NCBI GenBank assembly: GCA_963693305.1
Contig: OY855908.1
Location: 2,463,501-2,527,500 of the forward strand
Length of the DNA stretch: 64,000 nucleotides
Origin: Meandrina meandrites
Taxonomy: Eukaryota; Cnidaria; Anthozoa; Scleractinia; Meandrinidae
Direction: 5' to 3'
The notes under the pieces were generated by a model. That model saw only the letters and a list, made by a program, of their open reading frames with translations. It was not told the DNA's origin and made no database searches. Positions 30,889-43,500 of this stretch are shown here, piece after piece (the first letter of the stretch is position 1; each line of letters begins with the position of its first letter). The position numbers were made by a program, and so were the translations under genes.

Positions 30889-33800
30889 GTAATGAGACTA
30901 TCTGATGCTTTTATTGGTGTTTATTAAAGATCACACCTCCTTAAGTGTTATTACGGCACTTGAAGTGTTTATCGCGTTGACTGCCACGCACTTCGCAGGG
31001 CACATAAGCTCGCTAGCACTGCAGATAAATGATGAACAACTCATTTACTTGAGTCTGCCACAAGACACGCTAAACGATCAAAAATTTGTGGTTAAACTCA
31101 CCGCATTGCTGTCAATGTCAGTTTCTGAGCGACGTGATCTTCCTTAGGACCGCTAGCACTTGGCTAAAAACATAAACATCAGCTACACAACAAACGTCCA
31201 GCGAATTTACTGACGAATGTATGAATGATTTCTAGTGCTTGGAAAAGTTTACTTTAGAATTTAGACTAGGACAGATAAGGGCTAGAAATAATGTTTCTCT
31301 AGGAAACATATGAAAAGTAGCTAAGTCAAACAACAAAATGTTGTGATTACTTTAATTACTTTATGCAGTTGTAAAAAATTTTAAAGCACAATGCAACTGT
31401 ACACATGAGGCAATATCTTTGAAAGGGAGAGAGCAAGCCTCGGAGAACATCTTCGAAGCTTGTATCTCTTTGATCTGCTTGCATTCATAAATGTCAAGTG
31501 CTTCTTCGTCAAGTAATTTGTACATAAATGAAATTATTTACTGTCGGTGGTGTGAGCTATCACTTATTGATCTTGGAATCTGTCTTCAGACTTGTTATAG
31601 CCAAGTTTGTTTAGGGTATTCCTCAAGATAAGCTTGGAAGAAGATCAACATAGATTCAAACTGACCCACATAGTTGGTTCTTCAAGAATCGTGTGTCTTC
31701 CAGTAAATTCATTCGCTCAAATGTGAATAGATATGAGAATAGTCTTGCAGATCAATTATGATAAGAACCTACAATGAATGTTGATACCTTTTGCGCAGCT
31801 CTTTGGAATATTCTTGGTTAACCACGATATTTACACTTTTCTTAAGGCGAGGCCCTTGGATTCCCATGCACAGAAAATCGCTTAATTAAAGTCAAGTTGT
31901 AATTAACTTATATAAAGTTGGATTGCATTTATACAACATTTCTGAGAGAAGTTTTAAAAAGGAGTAATAAGGAATACGGAGTTTAGGCAAAAATGCTCGC
32001 AAAAATCCTTAGGGCCATATTTTTAGCAAGCAAATGAGTGTAGTGCAAGAGACGCCATCGATCTATGTTTTTAAATCTCGCTGCCACCTCTAAGTACTGT
32101 ATAGATAAAAGTGTAAAGATTCAATGTGAATTTCTCCTATCTCCTACTCACGAACTCTGGTACATTTTAGAATTCATTTCCATTGAAATAATTGTACGAA
32201 TTTCTGCAGAATTAACTGTCCTCTTTTAGCCCCCTAGTGTGATCTTAATTCTACAAGATTGATCTTGTTCACAAGTCTGGCATTTACAAGAGGGTGGTAA
32301 TTAGAATTCTGGTTGGGAAGACAGTGGAAAAGTCTTAAAGCACTTAATGGATGAGCTGTTGAGAAACGAAGCTTACCCACTTGGAAAAGATAAGTTCACA
32401 TCCTCTAAGCCTCGTGTCTAAACCACAGAAACATAAAAGCTTGCGATAACAGCAAACAAGCTGATTACATAGTTGTGGTCTCGAGCGGTTTTAAGATTCT
32501 TTAAGTCTGTATAGTACTGACAAGCCATGAAGTAGGGATCTACAGACTAGTCGTTCTTAGATCACCAACACACAGGAAGAGGACATTCTAACCTGGAAAT
32601 GAATTACAACAAACGGATTTCAGATGGGATGCGTGAAAAATATCCTTTCGTCAGTTCAGTTACTCTCGCCTACTCCTGGCTTCTTTGTGCGCTCTTTGAT
32701 TGCAAAAACATGTCAGCCAAATCTCTCTGTCGTGGACCTGCAATTTATTTCAGTCATTGCAGATATCACGCAAATCCGGAGAGAGAATTACTACGATCAT
32801 AAATTGCTCAGCAGATATTCATTCTAGTCATTGCAATGGATTTGTTTCCCGGTGAATCATGATTACAGTTCATTCTATAAGAAAGATTTTAAACAAGGTA
32901 GCTCTTAACAAAATTGCAGCATTTACAACTCTTAAAAATCAACGTATTAACATATAATGGAAATTACAAGCATCATTCATGCAAAGAAGGCAGCGGTCGG
33001 CAAAGAACATTAAAGTCTTTCTACATGAATCAGACTAAATGATGACAACGGTTTATCGATTAAAATTATCAAAACACAAATACTGTTCCATAATATTATT
33101 ACCTTTGACAAGCTCAACGGAAATTTCACTTCACTGTTTTAAAAAAAATTAATGAAATATTTAATAAACTTAGCAGTAAATAATACTGCAAAAAAAGCTT
33201 TCTTAGCGGCAGGAAGGCGAGCAAATCCAGAGTCAAAACATGAAAACAGCTCACACACCGTCCTAATGAACTTGGTGTTAATTCAGTATTTATAGCGGTA
33301 AGGACAACTTTAAATTTATATAAGCAGTTGCGCTTAGTGTATCGATTTATGCTTACCATTAAATTGCACATTTTAAAGTTAAAAAGGTGAAGCTTTTTCC
33401 CAAAAATTAAAATCAAAGCTCTCCGAGGTTCTTTGAAATGACAACATTAAACTAATACCCTTGTACCGCTTGCCGAAAAGGGAGTGTTTCGTAAGAAGAG
33501 AGATCGAGGGTCAAAAAGTGCCATGCGATAGCTGCTGCATGGAATTCCATATACAAGGGTTGAATAAAATTTTTTAATCATTTCTGGCAAGAAGTTTTCA
33601 TCTCTCATATAAAAATAGTAATACTGAAAACAAACAATGAAGCACGACCTCTTCCATTCTACTAGTAGTCCTTTCTCAAAGACGCCCAAAGGTATAGCAT
33701 TCTTGATGTTAATCTTCTGCCTTCAGCACAACTTATGTTATAGGTTATTTCGTCTAGCTCACAGTAATATGTTACTGTATATTTGTGTTTACAAGCCCAA

Positions 33801-34945
33801 GACTTTCCCTCGGCAGAGCCTGCCAACTGCATAATCAAACAGATGTAACAAAATGGCAAAGCAAACTGAAAAGATAATGACAATAAAACAAAAAAATTCT
33901 TCGAGGACAGGTCACGAAGCTTTGGATTCTCCTTGAACATTTGTTGAGGGATACACGGCGGCAAGCTGCGTTAGTTTTCTCATGATAAAAGCTTCTTCGA
34001 TTAAAATAAGGCAGCAGATCGGTACTGAATGTCCTTTTGCATGATCAGCCGTTGATGATTTTAGAGCAACTGAACGTAAAGCAGTCAGTTTGCAAGGATG
34101 GCGTGCACTCCGGAATGCACTGTGGTCCCCATGTCCAAAAATAGGCAATGCTTAAACCCTATGTGGACTTAATAGAATTACCCTAGTTTCTGCACACTAT
34201 AGCTTCGTCCCATTTTTTCTTTCTTTTTTCAAAAGCATTGGAACGATTCGAATTGTTATTTCTACTAACTCGGCCGTCTCTGATGAGTTGGGGCCTCTTG
34301 TAGTTGTTCCAATCCTTCTCACTGCGCCTTAATCTGTTGATGAGGGAATATTCGGGGAAAGATGAAAATAAGATTGTATAGATGGAACAATCAGTGAATG
34401 AATTCAACCAAAATTAAAGCTATGAAGTGAATGGCTTAGGAGAATCATGCGTATTAAAGAATACAAGAGAATAGCACTTGCATATGCCGACTCGACGAAC
34501 AAAAGTTCCAGGGTCATCTTGGAGATCCGCAAAGGCTGCTTTGTGATTTCCTGTAGCCATTGCTTTTCCCAGCTTTTTTCGATATTCCTTTTTCTCAAAG
34601 CTGTTAAACCCGATAAATTAAAAAGGTTTTCCTTTATAAGGACAAATTAAACATTAAACCAAGAGAATTATTCTCTGTTGTCTCAGGAACCAACATAAGG
34701 AAAAACTGATTCACACAGGGAATCGCCAATTGTGGTAACTTTTGCGACGTTTGCGACGGAGTTCGGTTGAAACTATTTTCGAATTAGGACAGTGCGGTAT
34801 ATTTTCTTGTCTACCAATATTAAAAATAATCATGTCATCGGTTTCATTTATTTCTGAGAGTGAAAACAATGAGGAGAAGAGCCAGCCGCCTGTGGTGAGA
34901 CAACATTGGCTGATGCTTTAAATTTTATTCTTGTTGCTTTTGCAG
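30889..34945 (+). other. intron of Mox copy 1 (4.06 kb)
   Basis: It starts GTAATG and ends TTGCTTTTGCAG. There are no repeats with clear ends and no nested gene. Several short open frames lack splice or homology support. As the long first intron of a developmental gene it is a plausible place for enhancers, but I see no specific element. Confidence 0.7.
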
Positions 34946-35232
34946 CTGCAAAAACCGGAAAATCCACCGGAAAGAAGAGAAAAGAAAGAACAGCTTTCAC
35001 CAAGCATCAAATACAAGAACTGGAAAACGAATTTCAGAGGAATAATTACTTGACCAGGCTCAGAAGATACGAAATTGCTGTGAGTTTGGACTTGACAGAA
35101 CGACAAGTTAAAGTCTGGTTTCAAAATCGTCGGATGAAGTGGAAACGCGTCAAGGGAAAAAGATTGGAAAAGAAAGCTCCTGTGGCCAAGAGACTAAGCA
35201 CAAGCTCCGACGAAGATAAAGCAAAAGTATAA
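34946..35232 (+). CDS. Mox: Mox (Meox-class) homeobox gene copy 1, exon 2 with homeodomain
   Basis: This exon enters in phase 1 after TTGCTTTTGCAG. The 60-residue homeodomain (protein residues 129-188, DNA 34975-35154) is complete in one exon. It starts [20 protein letters not shown], has Leu26, [10 protein letters not shown] in helix 2 and [12 protein letters not shown] in helix 3, with Arg5, Gln50 and Asn51 in place. [22 protein letters not shown] and [13 protein letters not shown] are diagnostic of the Mox/Meox family. The basic tail continues about 25 residues to TAA. It is a nuclear sequence-specific transcription factor; Meox proteins pattern mesoderm and its derivatives in bilaterians. 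Confidence 0.93.
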
Positions 35233-38200
35233 TTAGAAAACAATTCATGTATTCACATCTTGAATTGCATCTACAACGTACAGCTGGAGAACTTCCTGAG
35301 GACGAAGGACGAACTTGCTCGCTTCCTTGAGCCCAAGATCGGGCGACATTTAGTAATTGAACTGGACATGTACAGGCTAAATGGCGTAGAATAACTGACT
35401 CGCAGATAGAAACAGTTCACTGCGACCGGTTTTTTCAAACAGACTGTTTAACCCGTTTGGAAAATATTATTTTTATGGAGTATACAGACTGCGAGAAAAA
35501 TTTTATTTTCACAGCGTCGCGGCATGCATGTGCGGTTGGTTCAGGTTGTTGTAAGTCTGTATTATTTTTTTTCATGCATTTTTCGAAACTGGGGCGCTTT
35601 AACTAATCCATGTAACTTTGTAAATTGTATATAATATTAGCTCCAGAACGAACAGGAAAGAGTGGTCGAGTTGATCGCAATCTTTGTAGCAAGTGTTTCG
35701 TGTTTAGCTCGTACGTGCTGAATATACATTCCAGTGAACACATTAGTTGGACCATAATTTTGGGCTTAAAACGTAGGAAGCAACAATTCCAGTTTGCGAC
35801 CTTACACAATGATTTATTTCTTTGTGACTTGTTTCGTGTGACATCGACAAGGATAGGGGCACCCAACGAGAAACTTTTAACAAAGGTCTTTGAATGTCGT
35901 TGTTCCGTTTTCCGGTATCGTTTAGGCCCTTTTAAAGGGATTTTTGTGTAAACTAACACAATTAAATCTGTTCGGATTTAAAGTAGCAAAAACTTTTAGG
36001 AAAAGATAATTACCCGCGCATTTGCGACCTATTGCTGGTGTTTTCCCATACCCAAAATCGCACATTTTACCTCTCTGAAAACAGCAGGCATTGTAAATTC
36101 CATATCACGAAAGTTCGAGGGGACATTACGCTAGAGAAAATCTAAGGGGATTACAGGCCTTCAGAACAGATATTTACCAAAATGATCCGCGCGTTGGGTG
36201 CCCCTGCACTGCTGCAGGGAGGTGTGACTCGATTTGTTCTCCAAAAGGGGCCCGAAACGTGAGCAATATTTCTCTTGCCTGTCCTTAAGACGAAAACATC
36301 GACAAAGGTCTACAAACGAAAATATGGTTCTATGTAGTAAGAGGTTCGTGAAACGAAAAGAACAGGCATTTTAGTTGTTATTTATAACAGAGTTTTGAAG
36401 CACGGTTTTCGAGCTAAAAACACCCTCGTACTTTTGACCAAAAAGGTTGATCTTTCCTTAGCAATCGGATTTCTACTACTGAACAGACGTACCGACCGCT
36501 TTAAAAACAGTTGCAAAACATGAACAACAGTTTCATGCAGGGTCTTTTGAATTCACCCCAAATTCCGGAAAAAATTGATTAGAAAATCAAATGATTAATC
36601 CGTAAAGTTTCCGCGGGTTTGTCGGCGACATGAAAGAACAGGCAAAAAACACGGTAGGCTTGGCAGTTTACCTCAAAGGACGCTGGAAAAGGAAGAAAAC
36701 GTTCAAATGAATACAGACGTTTCCGGCGTTCCTTCTAACAGGGAAACGGAGCGAACCGCTGAAGGTACAACCACATTTTCATAAACTTTGTTTTCCGAGC
36801 ATTTTATAATCTCGATTACAGTGAGGTGTTCAACTTGAAAAACAACCCTGGACTGTGCACTTTAAACTACCTAAATTCTATCATCGGTTTCGTTTTCATT
36901 ACACTTTCGACTGAAGATAAGAAAAATGACTGGTACATGCAGGGAACATCTAAATCAATCTATTTTTAAATAGTCCACAAAACATTCATTGTTTATATTA
37001 AACTAGACAGAGGATAATGAATATTATGAATTCCTCGCGTTTTTATTGGATGAATCAGATCACGTGCCATGTACGTGTAGTATTATTTTCTGATGGTACA
37101 CGCAGTCAGGACAAGACGGTCGGCCATAGAATAAAACAATATCACAATCATTTCAAATTATGCACTCGTTCAGCTGTTTATTTCATATCTTGTGCCATTT
37201 ACTATTTATATTACATTAGCTTCGACAGTCGCATCCTTAAATAATTGCGAATATTTATAGGTCTTTTTTCATAATTATTCGACAGCCAATTCTTCTCGAC
37301 TCATTTTAAAAGCGACTATAAATATTGCTTTTCGATGGCGTCAACGAAGGGAACAGTTTTTGTGATCGAAATGAAAGGAATCAAACAGGTCAAACAGGCT
37401 TGCATCCATTTGTCGTCGTTATAGTGGCCACCAGTCTTCTAAAGTTGAGGCTCAAGATGTCGGATATCAACAAAAGAGTACTGACTTTAGATCGGCACGA
37501 GCTGAAATATGCTTGTCAGCGTTAGAGACGTGAAACCGGCGACATTTCATCTTGGTAAACGTCATTGATTAGTCTAGTTCCTTTTCTCAGTTAAAATACT
37601 AAATACCGCTTAACGTAAGGATAAATTCTCTTCTAACCCAAAGACAACTCAGATGCGATCATTGCACTATGTAGACGTTTATCATTTTCATGCCTTTTTC
37701 ATGCCTGCACATGTCTGTTATAATTATTTCAGATTCCTTTAAGGGTGCCCCTATGTAACTGTTACATGCCGGGAAGATCACTTCATGCAGTTCGCACTAA
37801 ATACATTTCGCCAGACATTTATTTTCAATTTCAGTGAGGTTACAATCTGACTCGAAGAAAAAGAAGATTTTTTAAAAGCTTGTAAATCCCTCAGACTCGG
37901 GAACTATTGGCGTATGTTAATGCTTATTTTGGGCAAATCATGTCCATACAGGTAACTGCTTCACCGGGATATGCACTACCATGGCAACCTATCTCATGAC
38001 CTTATAATGCTTTGCTTAAGGCACCCCGACCGAATGCTAAATATACAATAAAGCATTCGTGATGATCAAGAGTTCGAAACGGCAAAAAGACATTGCTTCA
38101 TAAAAAGGGCCACATCAATAAGGGCTTTGTTCTGGTATTGTTCTAAAAACTGCTTATTAACATTTGGAAAAAGGTTTGAAAAATATGTCATTGTGGATAG

Positions 38201-38830
38201 TCAATTTTTTTTAGCCACACCCTGTCTCCAGCCGGCTTCTTTTAATCTCTTTACTTGACGTAAAAAGTCTTCCGTTATCGAAACATTCATGTGTGCTTCA
38301 TTTCCTCGTTTATCAGATACCGCCATTGAATGCAAACCTCTTTTCCACCGCAAGCCAAAAAGATCTCAAAAATTCCGCACAATCAATGTTCTGTGCATGC
38401 ACTTATCTGAAGCGTGTCTCTCAGGATTAAGCTGTCTTCTTTGTGAAATCCTTCGCACCTGAATAAATAGCGCTACCATTAAGCTTGTTGGTATAATTGA
38501 ATGCAATCCTCTTTGAAACCGCAAAAGTAAAAAAATCTGCTCAATAAGCGCGTGGTTTTTCCCAGTTTAGACGTTCTCTTAGTTCTTTGTTAGCGTCCAA
38601 GCACGTCTTACAGCTTGGTCCATCGGCGCAAAGACAAATTGAAGTTCTCCATGCCCTGTTGTAACTAAATATAATTGATTGCAGGATGGTACTACGGCAG
38701 AAGGGGAATATTTCATGGCCAGTATTTTAACTAGCAGAGCTAGTCTTCTTCAGAGCCAGTACAATAATGTGAAAATAACGGCTCTGAATAAACATCACTG
38801 CATTAAAGGATAGTTGAAGAAAAGTGACTG
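35233..38830. other. 3' flank of Mox copy 1 and intergenic DNA
   Basis: This presumably includes the 3' untranslated region of Mox copy 1, but I saw no clear AATAAA close to the stop. No gene or element with defined ends was found. It is AT-rich. Confidence 0.45.
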
Positions 38831-39084
38831 TAAAGGTGGTGGCAAACGAGGACACAATGTTGCGGACACATTGTTGTTCATGATTGTTTCTATGCTGCGC
38901 AAACGGGAAAACATTTGTTGCGGACACAAAATGTTTCTGAAAGAAATCAGAAACACTTTTTGTGTCTCGGACACAAATTTTGTGTCCGCAACAAATGTTG
39001 CGCAAGCGGGCAAACGGGGAAACATTTGTGTCCGCAACAATGTGTCCGCAACATTGTGTCCTCGTTTAATTTGCCACCGCCTTA
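38831..39084. mobile_element. 254-bp foldback element with TTGCGGACACA sub-repeats
   Basis: The left end TAAAGGTGGTGGCAAACGAG is matched by the right end CGTTTAATTTGCCACCGCCTTA in inverted form. Both arms continue through GGACACAATGTTGCGGACAC. The core word (TTGCGGACACA or its complement) occurs many more times inside, giving a layered palindrome. Confidence 0.75.
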
Positions 39085-39502
39085 AGGTACCTTACGTATT
39101 ACGTCTAGTCGTGATACTAGAACGAAGTGACGAATATGTGAAAGAATTGTTCCTTTTACATCAAAACACTATTATGAAGCTAGCGATTCTCGCATTTTTT
39201 AATTTTTCTAACTGATTAGCGTTTTAGACTCTGTCAGGCCAAAAGTGATTTGAGTGCTTTTATTCATCAGGGAACTAAACAATTCGAGGGGGAGGGGGTG
39301 GCTGACTTTAAAAAGTACACTTGACTGGACGCCAGTAGCTGTAACCATGGTTTCCGAGTTCGACTCCTCGTCTACGCTGACGTTGTAAGCATTAAACGAC
39401 AGACTGACCCTTTTGGTAGGAGAAGAAAAACAGAACTAAACTCGAATTAACAAACTACTATCCACATCTTTGGTCGATATTTGGGTTTGTAAAATGTATA
39501 AT

Positions 39503-39503
39503 A

Positions 39504-39554
<51 letters not shown>
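39503..39554 (+). repeat. (AAT)n microsatellite
   Basis: About 17 uninterrupted AAT triplets. It directly precedes the retroelement remnant at 39560, where such a repeat may have been generated or targeted at insertion. Confidence 0.9.
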
Positions 39555-39556
<2 letters not shown>

Positions 39557-39559
39557 ACA

Positions 39560-39750
39560 CAAATCATCGGCAATTGGAAAGCATTTCAAAGAAGCTCATG
39601 GCGATTTGAACCTCCTAAAAGAAAACCAATTTCGTGTTCTAAAAAAATGCTGAGGAAAATTTAACTGCCTGATTTACGAGATGTTATTCTTGAAGAAACT
39701 GCTGGCATTGAACTTTTTTATTTCACAACGTTTTTAAATTATTTCTTTTG
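39560..39750 (+). pseudogene. 3' fragment of a reverse-transcriptase-type element (Penelope-like?)
   Basis: One frame reads SSAIGKHFKEAHGDLN, then LLKENQFRVLKKC, a stop, then GKFNCLIYEMLFLKKL. This resembles the C-terminal GIY-YIG-associated end of Penelope-like elements in cnidarian genomes (recognised from memory, not searched). The in-frame TGA and lack of anything upstream but the AAT tract mark a short, dead, 5'-truncated copy. Confidence 0.5.
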
Positions 39751-39759
39751 TTATATTTT

Positions 39760-42230
39760 AGAATTTATACCTTTTATCTCTCAACTATCCTGACTTGATA
39801 AATGACGTTAAGACAACCTCGAACGTCGTCGCTTTTTCAAAAATTACCTGAGTTTACTTTATATTTTTTCGCAAATTTTATTATAAAATAGAAGCACTTC
39901 CACTGGGTGGCTCTTCGCTCTTAACTTTTCTCTTCGCTTTCTAATGCTACCTAAAATTATTACAATGATTTAAAAAATTTATTTACAATAAAACTGCAAA
40001 CAAATTAATGACTAATTGAAAATCCCATTGTAGTGCTTGAAAAAAAAAGTAAATAAAAAAAATAAAATAAGCTGAGACGAGATTTTGCATTAGCTAATAA
40101 GGTTTCTCTGACTGCCTTAGCAAAAGAGCTATATATCGAAATATTTCAGTGCTAAATTCATAGATATAAAGTGATTATCTAAATTTATTTTTCCTTATTT
40201 TTTGTTTGTTTGCTTATTATATTTTTATGTGTGAACAACACGACTAAATAACAGATGGGTTGTTTTCGGGCAACTATTTAAAACTCTTTTATTTTTTGTG
40301 GCAAAAAGTGTCATAATCAAACGTACATTATTTCCTTCAGTTTTCAAATATTTCGGCTGCCTTCTCCACCATAATCCTCCTCTAAATCATACCTGCTAAC
40401 AAGTCTTGGCTGGTTTCCGCTGCTAAAAGCCATCGATCACGTACCGCCGGCAGACTATAGCTATAGTGAAAACAGAGCAGGCTAAAAACTTCCATCTGAT
40501 ACTGATCCTCACAGACTCTCTGAGAACCGAAAAGTTTCTAAACATGTCTGTCTAAATCTGTTTGTTGCCTTTGCTAATTTTTTGCCGTCATGTTAGTGTT
40601 GTTTTTACTTTTGTGTGAACGTGTTTTGTTTCGAGACTTTCGAATTAACGGCGGACGTTTCTCGTATGAAATGCGGACACAAACAGGAAACAGTGTGGTT
40701 TATCTGTTCTGTAAAAACATTTTATGATTGCACCCGCAAACTTAAGCAAAATGTTGGTTTATATTGCACACACTAGTTTGAAATGAAATAATAGCATCTG
40801 ATGTCTTTTCTCGTATTAGCTAGCCTTTCAATACAAGATTCGCACGTTCTCTGTATAATCATTTAAATATACTTAATTGCCAAGCCCAATGTTTAACATA
40901 TCGGAAAAACCGAGTAGATGTGTCTTTGTGGCTATTGGTTTTGATCTAGTTCACACTTTATTAATAGCTTCCTGATAACAGGCTAAAAATAAAAGTGTTT
41001 TGCTTGGTGAATAAGTAAACACTGCTGAGTGGCAGTCCACGGGCGTATCCTTTGTAAGCCAACAATTTCACTTAAGCCGAAAATAAGGCTTAAAACCGTA
41101 TGAAAAGCTACTCACGAATGGCTCTAAGTGCTAAAGCCGAAGAACACACATTATAGACATTATGCCCATCAGAGACTCTGCATTTGACCTTATCAATCAC
41201 GGTAAGTTAGTGGTACATAATGGTTGGCAGAAATCAACACGACAGAATTGACAAATCGGGATTGCACGCGCACTATCTGATATTGCGTCATTATTGTTTA
41301 TAATATATCATATATCATATTATAATATATGATCATGGTCTCCTGAAGTCAATGTTTTCAGACTCTCTATTTTCTCAGCTAGGTAAAATATATAAGTAAG
41401 CCTCGGGGATTTAAACGAGTGAATACCTAAGAAATAAAAAGAGAAACGTCCATGGACAGTGTCGTGACAAAAACCGTTAAAGGGCTTCCCCACAATAACA
41501 CGTGGGCCGAGGTGTTCGTACACCGATTAACACTAATCCAGGATTTAAATCGTATAAAGTGTGTATCTTTTTTTGTTAATGATTTTGTGGATTTGAGGTT
41601 GGCCGATGTCATAATTGGAGGACAAAATATACAAACAGAAAGCTTCCCTTGAAAGTTGTAAAATTGAAATAGAAATTCACGCTAACTCTGGATTAGTTTA
41701 TATCATGCTGAGCTGTGAATAGAAAATTGCATCTTTACGAATACCCGTAATTTAAACTTGGATAGTTGGAAAAGAAATTTGGAAAGGACTCTGTGTGGAT
41801 GGGACTCTGGAGTTTGGGACAATTATTCTTTTTTAAAAAAAAATTGGCAATTTAAAAGTTAAATATCAAGTTCAGTTAAACAGAATCAACAAATTTGCAG
41901 ACAATTTATAACATGTTAGCTTAAAAGGTACGCAATTAAGCTTATTGCAATTAAAAGATTATTAAAATTTCCGGTTAAATTCTAATTCCTAGTAACTGAC
42001 AGTTGACTAACTAAGGACATGAACGCAAAATTGTACGCAATGTTAAATCGTGACCTCTAGTTGCCAGCGAAATGTCCGTTCTAGAAGTACAATAGGAAAT
42101 GCCTCTCATGTTAGTTCAAAGAACAACACGAGCTTAGCTGAAACATGAACAAAATAGTTTCACCTTGAGTGTTTGTACCATACTGGATTCATTCCATATA
42201 CAGGGAGTCACGTATCATAAAAATAAATAA
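39760..42230. other. intergenic, no gene seen
   Basis: This is AT-rich with a short AT palindromic tract near 41300-41325 (TATAATATATCATATATCATATTATAATATATGA style). No supported exon, RNA or bounded element was found. Confidence 0.45.
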
Positions 42231-42314
42231 ATGTAAAGGTCACTTACCGATTTCTCGAACTTCCAAGGGAAAACGAAAATCGGTTCTAGAAATAGGGCAG
42301 TTCAAAAAATGAGA

Positions 42315-42331
42315 GGGGGGGGGGGGGGGGG
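42315..42331 (+). repeat. 17-G homopolymer
   Basis: An uninterrupted G run inside the first copy of the 42-43 kb duplication. It is absent from the second copy, so it expanded after the duplication or was lost. Confidence 0.9.
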
Positions 42332-42389
42332 ATATAATTGCCGGCAGTGTTTGACTGAGGAAAGGGAAAGCAGAAGAAGGTTCTACCTG

Positions 42390-43500
42390 AATTTGAGTGA
42401 AAGGGATAGAAGAAAGAAAACTATTTTTGGAATACCACCAGTTGACCCCAACGCAAGAGCATCCCAGTTTGTTAGGGGACTGCTTTGGTGTCCAACTTCT
42501 AATTTTTAACTTCAAATTCTAATTTTAAAATCATATTAAATCTTCAACATTTCTTATTTCACTAATCCATTGAGAAAAACTATCTCCTCCCAAATATTCC
42601 CGAAATTTACAAACACCGCAAAACATAGATTCATGGAATGAGTGACAAGCTTTTGGATTGCTTGAAACGCGAACGAGATTTCGCATTAAACCCAAATTAT
42701 GCGGCGGAAAAACGGCCTTCAGGTAGAACCCCGCCTTACTCGGGATGTTGTTCGACAAATTTGGATTCCACTGTATCATTATCATTTACGATCTCGACCA
42801 CCCCTGTATTCTGAATGAGTGTTCCATATCACAGATATCAAGGTGATTTGAATGATTAAATTCTTGTCACAGTCAAGTTCGTCTCACAATCCATCATGTC
42901 CATAAAGGAACGTTCCTTTGAGATTTCAGTTGATTTATGGAGGAAATAGCTGAGTTAACACGTCAAAACACGACTTGACCGCAAAAAGATGTCCGTGGAC
43001 TCCCTCGCTTCTTTTAAAATTTGAACATTTGGAAATTCAGTAAAAGAAATAGGAAACGGGTCCATAATGTTCGCTTTAGAATGAAACACCCGATTTTGAG
43101 TGAAATTAGGTTTAAGGAAGGGGTAGAAGAAAGAAAAATATTTTTGAAACACCACCAGACAGTTGACCCTCACGCATGCGCAAGAACATCCTAAGTTGTC
43201 AGGGGACTTTTTTGGTGTCCATTTACTCATTTTTAACTTCAAATTTTAATTTAAAAATCACATTTCAACATATTATATCTTCAATATTTCTTTTTTTTTC
43301 GAAATTTCACTAATCCTTTGAGAAAAGCTATCTCCTCCCAAATATCCCCCAAAACACCCAAAAATTTACTGAAACACCGCAAAACATAGATTGATGGAAT
43401 GAGTGAACACTTTTTGAATTGCTCGAAACGCGAACGAGATATTTGCATTAAACCCACCCTATGCGGCAAAAAAATGGCCTTCAGGTATACCCCTGCCTAA
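42390..43500 (+). repeat. diverged direct duplication (two ~350-bp copies)
   Basis: The segment 42390-42735 recurs at about 43100-43495 with indels (offset 726-761). Shared words include TTTGGTGTCCA, TTTTTAACTTCAAATT, GAGAAAA/GCTATCTCCTCCCAAATAT, CACCGCAAAACATAGATT and GCGAACGAGAT. Similar open frames on the minus strand in both copies are a consequence and do not look conserved as protein. Confidence 0.7.

Noticed and set aside
42240..43242. Two similar minus-strand open frames as a duplicated gene pair
   Set aside because: The similarity follows the DNA duplication, including frame-breaking indels and a poly-G derived proline run. There is no protein-level conservation.
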